64,000 nt of DNA from CATQHQ01 sp965243805 (GTDB lineage Bacteria > Gemmatimonadota > Gemmatimonadetes > Longimicrobiales > Gaopeijiaceae), in the NCBI GenBank assembly GCA_965243805.1, contig OZ251577.1, positions 806,001-870,000 of the forward strand, in the 5' to 3' direction. The notes under the pieces are model-generated. The model searched no databases. It saw only the letters and a list, made by a program, of their open reading frames with translations, and was not told where the DNA came from. Numbering within the stretch: position 1 is the first letter of the stretch; each line of letters begins with the position of its first letter. The position numbers were made by a program, and so were the translations under genes. Shown piece by piece: positions 31,508 to 39,919 of the stretch.

Positions 31508-32865
31508 GCCGGGTTCGCGAGCGTTCGCGGGGGCGAGCCGTCGTCCTCCAAGCGTCGGGCCAGCACGTGGAGCACGCCGCCTTCCGAAACGCCTTCGTAC
31601 AGCGCGCGCTCCGGCGCCGGGAGCCGCTCTCGGGAGGCCAGCGCCCGCTCCGCCGCCTCCGACACGGCCCGAACCGCCTCCGCCTCCACCTCTGCCAGCG
31701 CCGGGGCGGGGACCCCTTCGTCGGCCAAGTAGGCTTCGAAGAGGCCCACCGGGTCGCGTCGCCCCCACTCCTGGAAGCGACGGCCCGAGAACGTCTGGCG
31801 AGCCTCGCGCTCGTCGTGGGTCGCGTGGCCGCCCATCCGGAAGGTCTCGGCCACCACCGCCGCCGGCCCGTCGCCCGCGACGCATCGCTCCCTGGCTAGG
31901 GCGGTGGCCGCGTACACGTCCAGCACGTTGTTCCCGTCGCACGCGTAGGCCGCGATCCCGTAGGCCGCCGGCATCTCTGCCAGCTTGCCCGGCGTGTGGA
32001 GGTCGGCCCGGGTGCCCAGGGCGACTTGGTTGTTCTGCACCACGAAGATCGCCGGCACCCGCAGGTGCGCCGCGAACACCAACCCCTCGTGGCAGGCGGC
32101 GGTGCGGGTGGCGCCGTCCCCGATCCAGGTCAGCGCCGCCCGCGCTTCGCCCCGGTTGCGGAACGCGAGAGCGGTGCCCGCGACGATCGTCGCGCTGGTG
32201 CCCATGTGGCTGATCGGCTGGACGACGCCGTGGCGCAGGTCTCCCACATGGAGGTCGCGCCCGCCGTTGGGGCTGTCGGAGGTGGCCAAGTACCCGGTGA
32301 AGCCGTGCTCCAGCGCCATTCCCATCATGTGGCACGCCCCGGCGTTGCGGATCATCGGCGACACCACGTCCGCATCGCGGTCCAGAGCAGCCACCGCGCC
32401 CACCGTGACCGCCTCCTCCCCGGTGCCCAGCCACGCCTTGCTGATCTTCCCATGGCGCACCCACCGCTTCAGCTCCAGGTCTTGGAGGCGGGTGAGGAGC
32501 AAGTCCCGGTAGAGACCCAGCAGCTCCGCCCGCCCCAACCGCTCGACGCAGGCGCGACGGGCCGGATCGCCGGTTGCGCGGCGGCGGTACTCCCGCACCA
32601 GCTCCGGGTCCGGGGTCCACTCCACGTACTCGGGGGGGTCGAGGGACGGGTAGCGCTTCAAGGGGAAGTCGAGGGAGGGGTAGCGGTTCGGGAGGAACGG
32701 GTAGCGGTTTGGAGGGAACGGGTAGCGGCTGGGGGGCGACCTTGCCACGGCCAGGAAGTTAGGATGCGACGCCCCGGCGACCAACGCTCGGCGCGCCGAG
32801 ACTGGGGACGTCCGCACCGAGATTGGGGGCGCCCGGTTTGCCCCAGCCGCCGCTTCGCCCGACAT
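31504..32865 (-). CDS. Thiamine-dependent 2-oxoacid dehydrogenase E1 alpha subunit
   Basis: Up to 453 residues. From about residue 100 it follows the E1-alpha pattern of branched-chain oxoacid or pyruvate dehydrogenases: LLGLYRDLLLTRLQDLEL, GKISKAWLGTGEEA, the ThDP motif GDGATRT...VVQNNQVALGT, and EARQTFSGRRFQEW in the phosphorylation-loop region. No E1-beta, E2 or E3 gene is nearby. The N-terminal 80 residues are odd, with repeated RYPF/RYPS units from a tandem repeat; the real start may be the GTG at 32625 (EYVEWTPDPEL). No ribosome-binding site is clear at any candidate start. Confidence 0.75.
   Translation of the reverse strand: MSGEAAAGANRAPPISVRTSPVSARRALVAGASHPNFLAVARSPPSRYPFPPNRYPFLPNRYPSLDFPLKRYPSLDPPEYVEWTPDPELVREYRRRATGDPARRACVERLGRAELLGLYRDLLLTRLQDLELKRWVRHGKISKAWLGTGEEAVTVGAVAALDRDADVVSPMIRNAGACHMMGMALEHGFTGYLATSDSPNGGRDLHVGDLRHGVVQPISHMGTSATIVAGTALAFRNRGEARAALTWIGDGATRTAACHEGLVFAAHLRVPAIFVVQNNQVALGTRADLHTPGKLAEMPAAYGIAAYACDGNNVLDVYAATALARERCVAGDGPAAVVAETFRMGGHATHDEREARQTFSGRRFQEWGRRDPVGLFEAYLADEGVPAPALAEVEAEAVRAVSEAAERALASRERLPAPERALYEGVSEGGVLHVLARRLEDDGSPPRTLANPA
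32648..32727 (-). repeat. Imperfect 21/30-bp tandem repeat at the E1-alpha N-terminus
   Basis: GGGTAGCG recurs on the plus strand at 32648, 32678, 32699 and 32720 with similar flanks (spacing 30, 21, 21). Read on the minus strand it encodes successive RYPS/RYPF units. Confidence 0.8.
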
Positions 32866-32935
32866 TTAGGAGGGGAGGGACGCTACGGGGACGCTGAGAG
32901 GGGAGACCGAGCACACACCGACCGGACGGGGCACC

Positions 32936-33532
32936 GTGTCCATCGCGAAAGCGCAGATCGCCGCCGACGTGGCACTGGCCATCTTCGAGGCACTCCAGCA
33001 CAGGGACCGCCCCGACGAGGTGCTCAAGGACGAGGACGTTCATCGGACGATGCCTCGCCGGCTGGGGCTGAGCAGCGTGATCGACCAGCAGGTCCGCTTC
33101 CAACGAGAGAACGTGAAGAGGGGCAAGAAGTTCACCGTCGATGAGCTGGCCGACTTCATGAAGCTGGCACTCCGCCGTCCCGACTCCAGGGAAATCTTCT
33201 TCGACACGGGCGCCCGGCTGGTGGCCAAGAAAAGCTTCGCAAGACGCCTTCTCCCCCGCAGCCTGCGCTACTTCGTCGCCAAGCGGCGCATCCTCCGGCG
33301 CCTCGACCAACTCTTCGCCCGTCGTCTCGGCGGGTTCTTGTCGGGTCCGTTCAACTTCGAGACCTCCGCGTCTCCCTTCGTCCAGATCGATCCGACGGGG
33401 GTGGCGTGCCACCTGATCTCGGGGCTCTGCCAGCAGGCTCTCCGGGACGTGGTGGACCCGACGCTGGTGGTCACCTTGGTGGCGTGCGAGACCAAGGGCG
33501 ACCCGTCGTGCAGGTGGACGCTGGCGGCCTAG
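32936..33532 (+). CDS. Protein with V4R-like C-terminal pattern
   Basis: A 198-residue soluble protein starting at GTG 32936. The C-terminus (GVACHLISGLCQQALRD, then VACETKGDPSCRWTLA) resembles the end of V4R/Bet3-like small-molecule binding domains, where a C-x3-GDP-xC-F/W motif is typical; the N-terminal half (VHRTMPRRLGLSSVIDQQVRF) is not recognised. Related proteins also include 'DUF2378'-type proteins. Its promoter must lie in the 70 nt shared with the divergent E1-alpha gene. Its TAG stop shares CTAG with that of the convergent DUF420 gene. Confidence 0.5.
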   Translation: MSIAKAQIAADVALAIFEALQHRDRPDEVLKDEDVHRTMPRRLGLSSVIDQQVRFQRENVKRGKKFTVDELADFMKLALRRPDSREIFFDTGARLVAKKSFARRLLPRSLRYFVAKRRILRRLDQLFARRLGGFLSGPFNFETSASPFVQIDPTGVACHLISGLCQQALRDVVDPTLVVTLVACETKGDPSCRWTLAA

Positions 33533-33960
33533 GCGGCCACGTGGTAGAGCATCACGTACACCACCAAGCCCGTCACCGACACGTAGAGCCACATGGGGAA
33601 AGTCCAGCGCGCCAGCTTGCGGTGGGCCTTGAACCGGCGACGCCGAACTAGGTAGAGGAGGCGTGCGATCATCGGCAGGACCACGACGGCCAAGGTCATG
33701 TGGCTGAACAGGATCGACAGGTAGGCGACGCGAAGCAGGTCGGGGCCTTCGAAGCGGTGAGTGCCCGTCAGCGAAAAGCGTACCACGTAGAGGACCAGGA
33801 ACAGCCCGGCCGCCGTCACCGCGCCCAGCATGCACTTTCGGTGCGGCTCCAACTCCCGGCGTCGCACGAAGCGGAGCCCGGCCAGCAGGAACACGGCGCT
33901 CGACAGGTTGAGCCCTGCGTTCACCGCGGCCAGCCCGTCGGCGAAGGCTTCGACCGTCAT
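33529..33960 (-). CDS. DUF420 family membrane protein
   Basis: A 143-residue protein with four hydrophobic segments. AVNAGLNLSSAVFLLAGLRFVRRR, EPHRKCMLGAVTAAGLFLV and RFKAHRKLARWTFPMWLYVSVTG carry the conserved histidines (residues about 36, 78, 108) of the DUF420/YozB family, which accompanies cytochrome c oxidase assembly. GAGGAGG at 33965-33971 precedes the ATG, and the ATG overlaps the ctaA stop (ATGA). The context, directly after heme A synthase, agrees with a role in oxidase biogenesis. Confidence 0.82.
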   Translation of the reverse strand: MTVEAFADGLAAVNAGLNLSSAVFLLAGLRFVRRRELEPHRKCMLGAVTAAGLFLVLYVVRFSLTGTHRFEGPDLLRVAYLSILFSHMTLAVVVLPMIARLLYLVRRRRFKAHRKLARWTFPMWLYVSVTGLVVYVMLYHVAA

Positions 33961-34871
33961 GGGGCCTCCTCGGCGTGGATGTTGCGCGGCCGGCGGGCTC
34001 GCTCCGCCATGGCGACGGCTAGCGTCAGGAGGATGGCCGCCAGCAGGGTGTGGGCGGAGACCCAGGGCGCACCGAGCCGTTGGAGCACCGAGACGGCCCC
34101 CAGGAGCACTTGGGCGACCGCGACCCCCGCCATCGCCACGGCCAGCCGCCGAGCCACCGGCTCCCGAACCCGGGCCAGCACCCGCCAAGCGTACCAGATA
34201 ACCACCGCGACCACCACCACGGCCAGCACCCGGTGCTGGAAGTGGATCGCCACGAGCGGATGCTCCAGCGGCGGAAGCAACCGACCCAGGCAGAGGGGAA
34301 CGTCGGGACACGCCACGCCGGCGTCGGTGTGGCGCACCACGGCGCCGCCCGCCGACTGGAGGAAGACGAGGCCGCTGCCGGCGACTCCCATCCTACGCGC
34401 AACCCTCCGCTCGTTCTCCGTGCCCGGCCAGCCGGGACCAGCGCGCTGCAGCATCGACACGACCAGGATCAGGAAGGCGAAGGCCATGACCAAGTGGGAG
34501 GTGGAGATGGCGTCCGGCAGTTGGTAGACGACGGTGGCGCCGCCCAGCAGCGACTGGACCACGAGCAGCGTTACGCCGATCAGGCCGAGCCGGAAGAGGT
34601 CTCGCCGCTCCGGGAGCGTCCGCCGCACCACCACCACTGCACCCGCGAAGAGCAGGACCAGGACGCCGGCCCAGAGGCGGTGCAGGTGCTCCCAGAAGAC
34701 GCCGCCGGTCATCTCGGGCATCATCGTGCCGAAGCAGGTGGGCCAGTCTGGGCAGGCCAAGCTGGAGTTGGTGGCATGCACCACGCTGCCCAGGAGCAAC
34801 AGAGCCAGCGTCCACAGGAGCACGAAGAAGAGGAAGCGGCGCACGAACCGGGCGTGTGGGCGTTCGGTCAC
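33957..34871 (-). CDS. ctaA: Heme A synthase
   Basis: A 304-residue protein with eight hydrophobic segments in two similar halves. Each half has a cysteine pair in an extracytoplasmic loop (CPDWPTCFG and CPDVPLCLG) and heme-ligand histidines (EHLHRLWAG, STSHLVMAF, IHFQHRVLAV, SAHTLLAA), as in the Cys-containing CtaA/COX15 type. It converts heme O to heme A for aa3-type oxidases. GTG 34871 overlaps the acyl-CoA dehydrogenase stop (GTGA). The downstream DUF420 gene is also translationally coupled. No oxidase or ctaB gene is in the window. Confidence 0.88.
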   Translation of the reverse strand: MTERPHARFVRRFLFFVLLWTLALLLLGSVVHATNSSLACPDWPTCFGTMMPEMTGGVFWEHLHRLWAGVLVLLFAGAVVVVRRTLPERRDLFRLGLIGVTLLVVQSLLGGATVVYQLPDAISTSHLVMAFAFLILVVSMLQRAGPGWPGTENERRVARRMGVAGSGLVFLQSAGGAVVRHTDAGVACPDVPLCLGRLLPPLEHPLVAIHFQHRVLAVVVVAVVIWYAWRVLARVREPVARRLAVAMAGVAVAQVLLGAVSVLQRLGAPWVSAHTLLAAILLTLAVAMAERARRPRNIHAEEAP

Positions 34872-36727
34872 TCGCTCGCTCCGACCTCCCCTTCGAGCCA
34901 GGCGTAGCGGCCGGCCTGGGCGGCCCGGGCGGTGCGGTAGACCGCGACGTCGTCGTTGCGGAAGACCTCCCGGAACCGGGCGGCGATCCGCCTCCGGGCC
35001 AGCCGGCACGCTTGGTCGGCCAGCTCGGTCGGGGTCGGGTCGTCGGGCCGCTCCTGGGCCAGCTTGATCGCCCGGACGCAGCACGACGCCATCACGAAGA
35101 GGTCGCAGCCGATGTCCACGATCCGCCCCAGGACCGCTTGGCGCTGCTCCAGCTTGGGGCCGAAGCGGACCATGCAGTGGAAGGTCGTCCTGGCCAGCCG
35201 TCTCGAGGCGCGATCGACGTAGCGCATGTGGGCGGCCAGGGGGCCGAAGTCGCGGTAGCGGGGCCAGCGTCCCCATCCCAGCCAGCGGGACGGGTACCAG
35301 ACCGCGTAGTGGAGCACCGCGCGGAGCGCCGAAGCCGCCCGCCTGGCCACGGGCGCCCGAGCGTCGATCATCTCGCCGGCCGCCGCCAAGTGCTGGTCCA
35401 CCGCCTCCCGTGCGATGAAGAGCCGCATGATCTCGCTGGTTCCCTCGAAGATCAGGTTGATCCGCGAGTCCCGCAGCGCACGCTCCAGCGGCGCTGGGTC
35501 CTCTCCCCGCTGCCGCAGCGAGTCCGCCGTCTCGTACCCCCGGCCGCCCCGGATCTGCACGGCGTCGTTCACCAGCTCCCACGCCTTCTCGCTGTGCCAC
35601 AGCTTGGCCGACGCCGCTTCCAGGCGGATGTCCAGCTTCTTCGCATCCGAGATCGCCGCCGCCAGCACCACCGCCGCCTCCATGGCGTACGTCTCCGCCG
35701 CCATCCGCCCCAGCATCTGGGCCACGGCGTCGTGCTTCCCCACGGGCCTGCCCCACTGGACCCTCTCCGCCGCCCACCGTCGGCAGGTCCGAAGGTACGA
35801 CTTGGCCGCCGCTGTGCAGAACGCCGGCAACGCCAGCCGTCCCGTGTTGAGGGTGATCAGCGCCAGCTTGAGGCCCATCCCTTCGCCCCACAGCAGGTTC
35901 TCCCGGGGGACGATCACATCCTTGAAGCGGAGCACGCCGTTCGAAATCCCGTTCAGTCCCATGAAGCGGCACGGGTGGCCGTTCTCCACGCCGTCCCATG
36001 CGGTCTCCACGATGAAGGCGCTGATCGGGCGCTTCCCGCGCACTCCCTCGCGGGGCGGCGTCCGCGCCATCACCACCAGCAGGTCCGCTCGGGGGCCGTT
36101 GGTCGTCCACAGCTTCTCGCCGTTGAGCACGTAGTGGCTGCCGTCCTCCGACGGCTGGGCGAAGGTGGACATGTTGGCCGGGTCCGACCCCACCATCGGC
36201 TCCGTGAGGGCGAACGCCGACAGCTCGCCCGACGCGGCCCGGGGCAGGTACTTGCGCTTCTGCTCCTCGGTGCCGAAGAGCACGAGGGGGGTGGGCACAC
36301 CGATCGACTGGTGGGCCGACAGAAAGGCCGCCGTGGAGCCGCACTCCGACGCCACGATCCCCAGCGCGCGGTTGTAGGACATCTGGGAGAGCCCTAGCCC
36401 GCCGTACTCCCGGGGGACCTTGATTCCGTACGCCCCGATCTCGGCCAAACCGTCCAGCACCGAGTCTGGCACCCACTGGTCTCGATCCACGGCGTCGCCG
36501 TCCACATGCTCCTCGACGAACGACGACAGCCGCTCCAGGAAGGGCGCGGCCCGGGCCGCCTCCTCCGGGTCCTGCGCCGGGTGCGGGTGGATCAGGTCGA
36601 GCGACAGCCGCCCGCCGAAGAGCTCCTTCATGAAGCTCCGCTTCCGCCAGCGGTCCTCCCGCGCCCCTTCCGCGACTGCTCGGGACTCGGCTGCGTCGCT
36701 GGTCGTGTTGCCAGTAGTCGTGCTCAT
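34868..36727 (-). CDS. Acyl-CoA dehydrogenase (VLCAD/ACAD9-like)
   Basis: A 619-residue flavoenzyme, longer than soluble short-chain types. The FAD/substrate motifs FALTEPMVGSDPANM and LNGEKLWTTNG, the RGGRGYETADSLRQ segment, and the catalytic glutamate in IFEGTSEIMRLF are visible. The additional C-terminal helical domain of about 150 residues matches the membrane-associated VLCAD/ACAD9 type, so long-chain acyl-CoA oxidation is likely. It sits between a patatin lipase (ATGA overlap) and heme A synthase (GTGA overlap). Confidence 0.88.
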   Translation of the reverse strand: MSTTTGNTTSDAAESRAVAEGAREDRWRKRSFMKELFGGRLSLDLIHPHPAQDPEEAARAAPFLERLSSFVEEHVDGDAVDRDQWVPDSVLDGLAEIGAYGIKVPREYGGLGLSQMSYNRALGIVASECGSTAAFLSAHQSIGVPTPLVLFGTEEQKRKYLPRAASGELSAFALTEPMVGSDPANMSTFAQPSEDGSHYVLNGEKLWTTNGPRADLLVVMARTPPREGVRGKRPISAFIVETAWDGVENGHPCRFMGLNGISNGVLRFKDVIVPRENLLWGEGMGLKLALITLNTGRLALPAFCTAAAKSYLRTCRRWAAERVQWGRPVGKHDAVAQMLGRMAAETYAMEAAVVLAAAISDAKKLDIRLEAASAKLWHSEKAWELVNDAVQIRGGRGYETADSLRQRGEDPAPLERALRDSRINLIFEGTSEIMRLFIAREAVDQHLAAAGEMIDARAPVARRAASALRAVLHYAVWYPSRWLGWGRWPRYRDFGPLAAHMRYVDRASRRLARTTFHCMVRFGPKLEQRQAVLGRIVDIGCDLFVMASCCVRAIKLAQERPDDPTPTELADQACRLARRRIAARFREVFRNDDVAVYRTARAAQAGRYAWLEGEVGASE

Positions 36728-37965
36728 GGGCCTCGCGCTCCTTCCGCGGCGGCGTCTGGTCCGGCGGCCTGCTGTTCCGCGTCGCCTTCATCGGGCGCAA
36801 CCAGAGCCTCCAGCTCGTCGCCACGAGCCTCGGCATCGGCTTCGCCCACGCGGATCAGCTCCTCCAAGTAGTCGGGCTGAAACATGATCATACTAAGGAA
36901 ATCCGGAGCCTCCGTCTGCCGCGTGCCCAGTCCTCGGGTCAGAAACCGCAGTCCCTTGGGCAGGTCGGGCTCGTAGCGGTTGGCCAGCCGCCCCAGGTCG
37001 ACGGAGGGGCGGATCGTGACCAGCTTCACTGGCCTCAGCCCTCCCCTGCGCTCCGGCGGCAGCTGATCGACCAGCGCGTTGATCCGGTCCAGCAGGTGGC
37101 CGTCCTGGTCCAGCACGTCCAGGAACACCGAGTTGAGCAGGATGCCGGCGACCTGCGCTGGGGGAGGGTACCCTGTGACGGTGGGCACATCCGCCTCCGA
37201 CGCCGTGCGCTCCCGACGAGTGCTGACCGCCAAGATCCGGCCCGCTCCCAGGTGCAGGGCGGGCGACAGCGGGGCCGTGAGACGGATGCCGCCGTCGCCG
37301 AACCAGTGGGGACCGATCCCGACGGCAGGAAAGACCAGCGGCAGCGCCGCCGACGCCATCACGTGGTCGATGGAGAGGGTGGTTGCCCGCGCTCGACGGT
37401 TGGGCCGCTGCCACTCCTGGATCTTGTGGCCTTGAGTCCACATGACCGACTGGCCGGTGGAGTAGTTGGTGGTGCTCAGCGCAACGGCCTTCAGGCGACC
37501 CATACGGAGGTTGTAGTGGATCCCCGTCAGCTCTCCGTCCACCGCGTGGAGCGCTTCGGTCAGGTACGCCCGGAGCGGCGCCGTGTCCAGCAGGCCCCGT
37601 ACCCGCGGGCTCGCCTTTCCGCCGCCGGAGATCAGCTGCCAGCCCCAGCGCGCCACATGACGAGCCAGCGACCACGGGTCGGTGCGGAAGACCTTCTCCG
37701 TCGTGAGGTCGGACCAGAGGTGGTGGAGTTCCTCGGCCGCCTGCTCGAAGGTGCCGTGGTGGGCGGCCAGGTGGGCCGCGTTGATCGCGCCCGCGCTCAC
37801 TCCGGTGATGATCGGCACGTTCAGCCGCGGGAAGCGGAGCGCCAAGTGGCGGAGCACGCCCACCTGATACGCGGCCCGCGCCCCGCCGCCGCTCATGACG
37901 AACGCCAAGTCGCCGTGGCGCGCACGGGCGTCGTTGTCGGCCGAATCCACCTGAACCGGAGGCAT
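36724..37965 (-). CDS. Patatin-like phospholipase
   Basis: A 413-residue lipid acyl hydrolase. The oxyanion loop SGGGARAAYQVGVL, nucleophile elbow GVSAG (Ser57) and the catalytic aspartate in FGDGGI form the patatin Ser-Asp dyad. It should release fatty acids from phospholipids, which would then feed the downstream acyl-CoA dehydrogenase; their ATGA overlap suggests co-translation. No ribosome-binding site is visible before ATG 37965. It is the first gene of the minus-strand operon patatin-ACAD-ctaA-DUF420, divergent from the sigma-factor gene. Confidence 0.82.
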   Translation of the reverse strand: MPPVQVDSADNDARARHGDLAFVMSGGGARAAYQVGVLRHLALRFPRLNVPIITGVSAGAINAAHLAAHHGTFEQAAEELHHLWSDLTTEKVFRTDPWSLARHVARWGWQLISGGGKASPRVRGLLDTAPLRAYLTEALHAVDGELTGIHYNLRMGRLKAVALSTTNYSTGQSVMWTQGHKIQEWQRPNRRARATTLSIDHVMASAALPLVFPAVGIGPHWFGDGGIRLTAPLSPALHLGAGRILAVSTRRERTASEADVPTVTGYPPPAQVAGILLNSVFLDVLDQDGHLLDRINALVDQLPPERRGGLRPVKLVTIRPSVDLGRLANRYEPDLPKGLRFLTRGLGTRQTEAPDFLSMIMFQPDYLEELIRVGEADAEARGDELEALVAPDEGDAEQQAAGPDAAAEGARGP

Positions 37966-38136
37966 CCAGAAAGATACGATGGGCGCAACCTGATGGTTCG
38001 GGAGTAGCGGGAGGCTCTCACCCAGGACCCGGCGGGAACCATTCCCGGCCCAGCGTGTACACCCTAGTGGGAGCACCGAGGTCCAAGAGCACGAGATCGC
38101 CGGCGACTCCACCGACGACCTCTGTCGATGGGCTGT

Positions 38137-38174
38137 CAAAAACTGACCTACCGTTTCGCAACCCAGAAAGTGTT
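38137..38174 (+). promoter_or_regulatory. Shared promoter-like element, copy 2
   Basis: CAAAAACTGACC, 21 nt, GTGTT, identical in both blocks and spacing to 27503-27540. It lies 61 nt upstream of the sigma-factor ATG in the 270-nt gap between the divergent patatin and sigma genes. Autoregulation by this sigma factor is a plausible reading. Confidence 0.55.
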
Positions 38175-38235
38175 TAAGAGGAGACGGCAAGCTTCGCATC
38201 CAACAAGGAGGGGCCCGAATGATGGAGAGAGCGAA

Positions 38236-38847
38236 ATGACGCCGCGTGGCCGCACCTCGGCGCGGAGGAAGGCGGTCCCCGACGCGCCCCAGAAGCCCAA
38301 GGTCGACGTCGAGCGGTTCCACGCCGGCGACCCAGTCCACATCAACGAGCTCCTCGCCGCAGCCGAGCCCGACTTGGTCCAGGTGATCCGGCCATGGGCC
38401 AAGGGAGACCAAGCCAAAGCTGACGATTTGCTGCAGGAGGCACGGGTCCGCATCTACCGCAAGCGAGCCTCCTACTCTGGAGCCGGCTCGTTCTGGGGCT
38501 GGGCCGACAAGGTCTGCCTGAACGTCTGCCGCGCCTACGAGCGCTTGGCCGACCGGCACCCGATGGTGGCGATCGACGACTGTCACGAGATCGCCACCGA
38601 CGCGCCGGACCCGGCGGAAGAACTGCTTCAACACGCCCGAGCGGAGGCACTCCACAAGGCGCTCGAAGAACTCGACCCACGGGAACGCGACGCGGCCGTA
38701 GCCCGCTACCTGGAAGGGCGGCCCACATGCGAGGTCGCCCGGAAGTTGGGAGTGACCAACAAGGTGGCCCGCACCCTGCTGGACCGCGCCCTCCGCAGAC
38801 TCCGCCACTCGGAGGACGTGATGGAAATGATGCTGGACGAGGAGTAG
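38236..38847 (+). CDS. ECF-like RNA polymerase sigma factor
   Basis: A 203-residue sigma factor with only regions 2 and 4. Region 2: KADDLLQEARVRIYRKR and GSFWGWADKVCLNVCRAYER; region 4: LEELDPRERDAAVARYLEG, CEVARKLGVTNKVARTLLDR with the DNA-recognition helix. The first 40 residues are basic and unstructured. GGAGAG (38224-38229) supports ATG 38236; the longer frame to 38128 runs through the promoter-like element. No anti-sigma gene is adjacent. The next gene is an AraC-type regulator, then outer-membrane genes, so it may control a nutrient-uptake regulon. Confidence 0.78.
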   Translation: MTPRGRTSARRKAVPDAPQKPKVDVERFHAGDPVHINELLAAAEPDLVQVIRPWAKGDQAKADDLLQEARVRIYRKRASYSGAGSFWGWADKVCLNVCRAYERLADRHPMVAIDDCHEIATDAPDPAEELLQHARAEALHKALEELDPRERDAAVARYLEGRPTCEVARKLGVTNKVARTLLDRALRRLRHSEDVMEMMLDEE

Positions 38848-38858
38848 AGGCCAGGTCC

Positions 38859-39650
38859 ATGTCTCCCATTCTCGCACTGGAGTTGGACTCGCGACTTCGC
38901 AGACGGCTGCGGGTCGCTGTCCACGCCGGCTCCGCCCACGGCTTGGTGGACCGCGTCCGCTTCGCGACGGGCTGGAAGGACCTGCTGGACTTGGCGCTGC
39001 ACCATCCCGATTCGCCAGCGTTCGTGGACCCCTCGTATCCGTCTGACACGGAAGCCGGGGACCCGGTGGCGTCGCTCCACCGGAAGGCTCCGGGTTGCCC
39101 GCTGGTCTGTTACGGGAAGACGGCAGCGAAGCGCATCGACTCCGCCATCGCGAACTCCGGGTTCGTCGCCCGCCTGACTCCTGGCGTCGACGACACCTTC
39201 GTGGCCATTGCCTCGACGGTGCTAGAGGTTGCCGATCACAGGTCGGTGTGCACTCTCGTCGGGGACCTGAGGAAGGTCGCCCGCGCTAGAGCGGCTGAAG
39301 GGCTACTCGAGCACATCGTCCGGGACACGGTCTTCCCCTGCTCGGTAAGCGCGCTCGCCGCCAACCTGGACACGAGCACGGCGATGCTACAGAGGCGGTG
39401 CCGTGGGTGGGGCATCCCGAAGCCCAAGAAACTGCTGTCGGTGGCACGCATCTATCACGTCCACAGGCTAGCCCGGTGGAGCAGCTGCTCCCCGAGGGCG
39501 GTCGCGCTTGCCCTGGGCTACTCCGCCTACTCCAACTACGCCCGGTCCGTCCGACGGGAAATGGAGTGCACGTCGTCAGAGGTCGTGCGGCGCGGCGGCG
39601 CACCCTACGTCGCGGAACGGCTGATCGCCGCTGTGAAGGGCGCCACATGA
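38859..39650 (+). CDS. AraC-type HTH regulator with receiver-like N-terminus
   Basis: A 263-residue protein. The C-terminal 100 residues look like a double helix-turn-helix of the AraC/XylS type: ALAANLDTSTAMLQRRCRGW (first HTH) and SCSPRAVALALGYSAYSNYARSV (second HTH with the ALGYSAYSNF-like signature). The N-terminal part (FVDPSYPSD, CPLVCYGKT, GFVARLTPG) reminds me of a degenerate response-regulator receiver, but no phosphorylatable aspartate is certain. It follows the sigma gene by 11 nt and is probably co-transcribed. Confidence 0.65.
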   Translation: MSPILALELDSRLRRRLRVAVHAGSAHGLVDRVRFATGWKDLLDLALHHPDSPAFVDPSYPSDTEAGDPVASLHRKAPGCPLVCYGKTAAKRIDSAIANSGFVARLTPGVDDTFVAIASTVLEVADHRSVCTLVGDLRKVARARAAEGLLEHIVRDTVFPCSVSALAANLDTSTAMLQRRCRGWGIPKPKKLLSVARIYHVHRLARWSSCSPRAVALALGYSAYSNYARSVRREMECTSSEVVRRGGAPYVAERLIAAVKGAT

Positions 39651-39668
39651 CAGCCGCCAGACCAACCT

Positions 39669-39709
39669 CGGTTGCGCCATTCGGAGCCCCGGTTGCGCCA
39701 TTCGGAGCC
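39669..39709 (+). repeat. 21-bp tandem duplication in the intergenic region
   Basis: Two copies of a CGGTTGCGCCATTCGGAGCC unit (39669 and 39690) in the 269-nt gap between the AraC-type regulator and the outer-membrane gene. The rest of this gap holds no gene; a T-rich stretch is near 39745. Confidence 0.85.
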
Positions 39710-39919
39710 GCAGGTGTCGGAGAGGGACTTTGGGGAGGTGCCGTTTTTGATATGCCACAAGATGAGGTTGGCGGCATCGGTTTAAGCAAACGGCCAGGGC
39801 GCGTTCATCGGAGAAGCGCTACCACGACTCTTTGCTGCACCGCAGGGCCATGTGGCGGTCTTCGCAGATCCATATCCGCGCTTAGAGGTACATCTTCCCA
39901 ACAACCAGGAGTCCTAGAC

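Noticed and set aside
37966..38000. Leaderless promoter for the patatin gene (TATCTT next to ATG)
   Set aside because: The -10-like hexamer is well placed, but the region 17 nt upstream has no acceptable -35 match.
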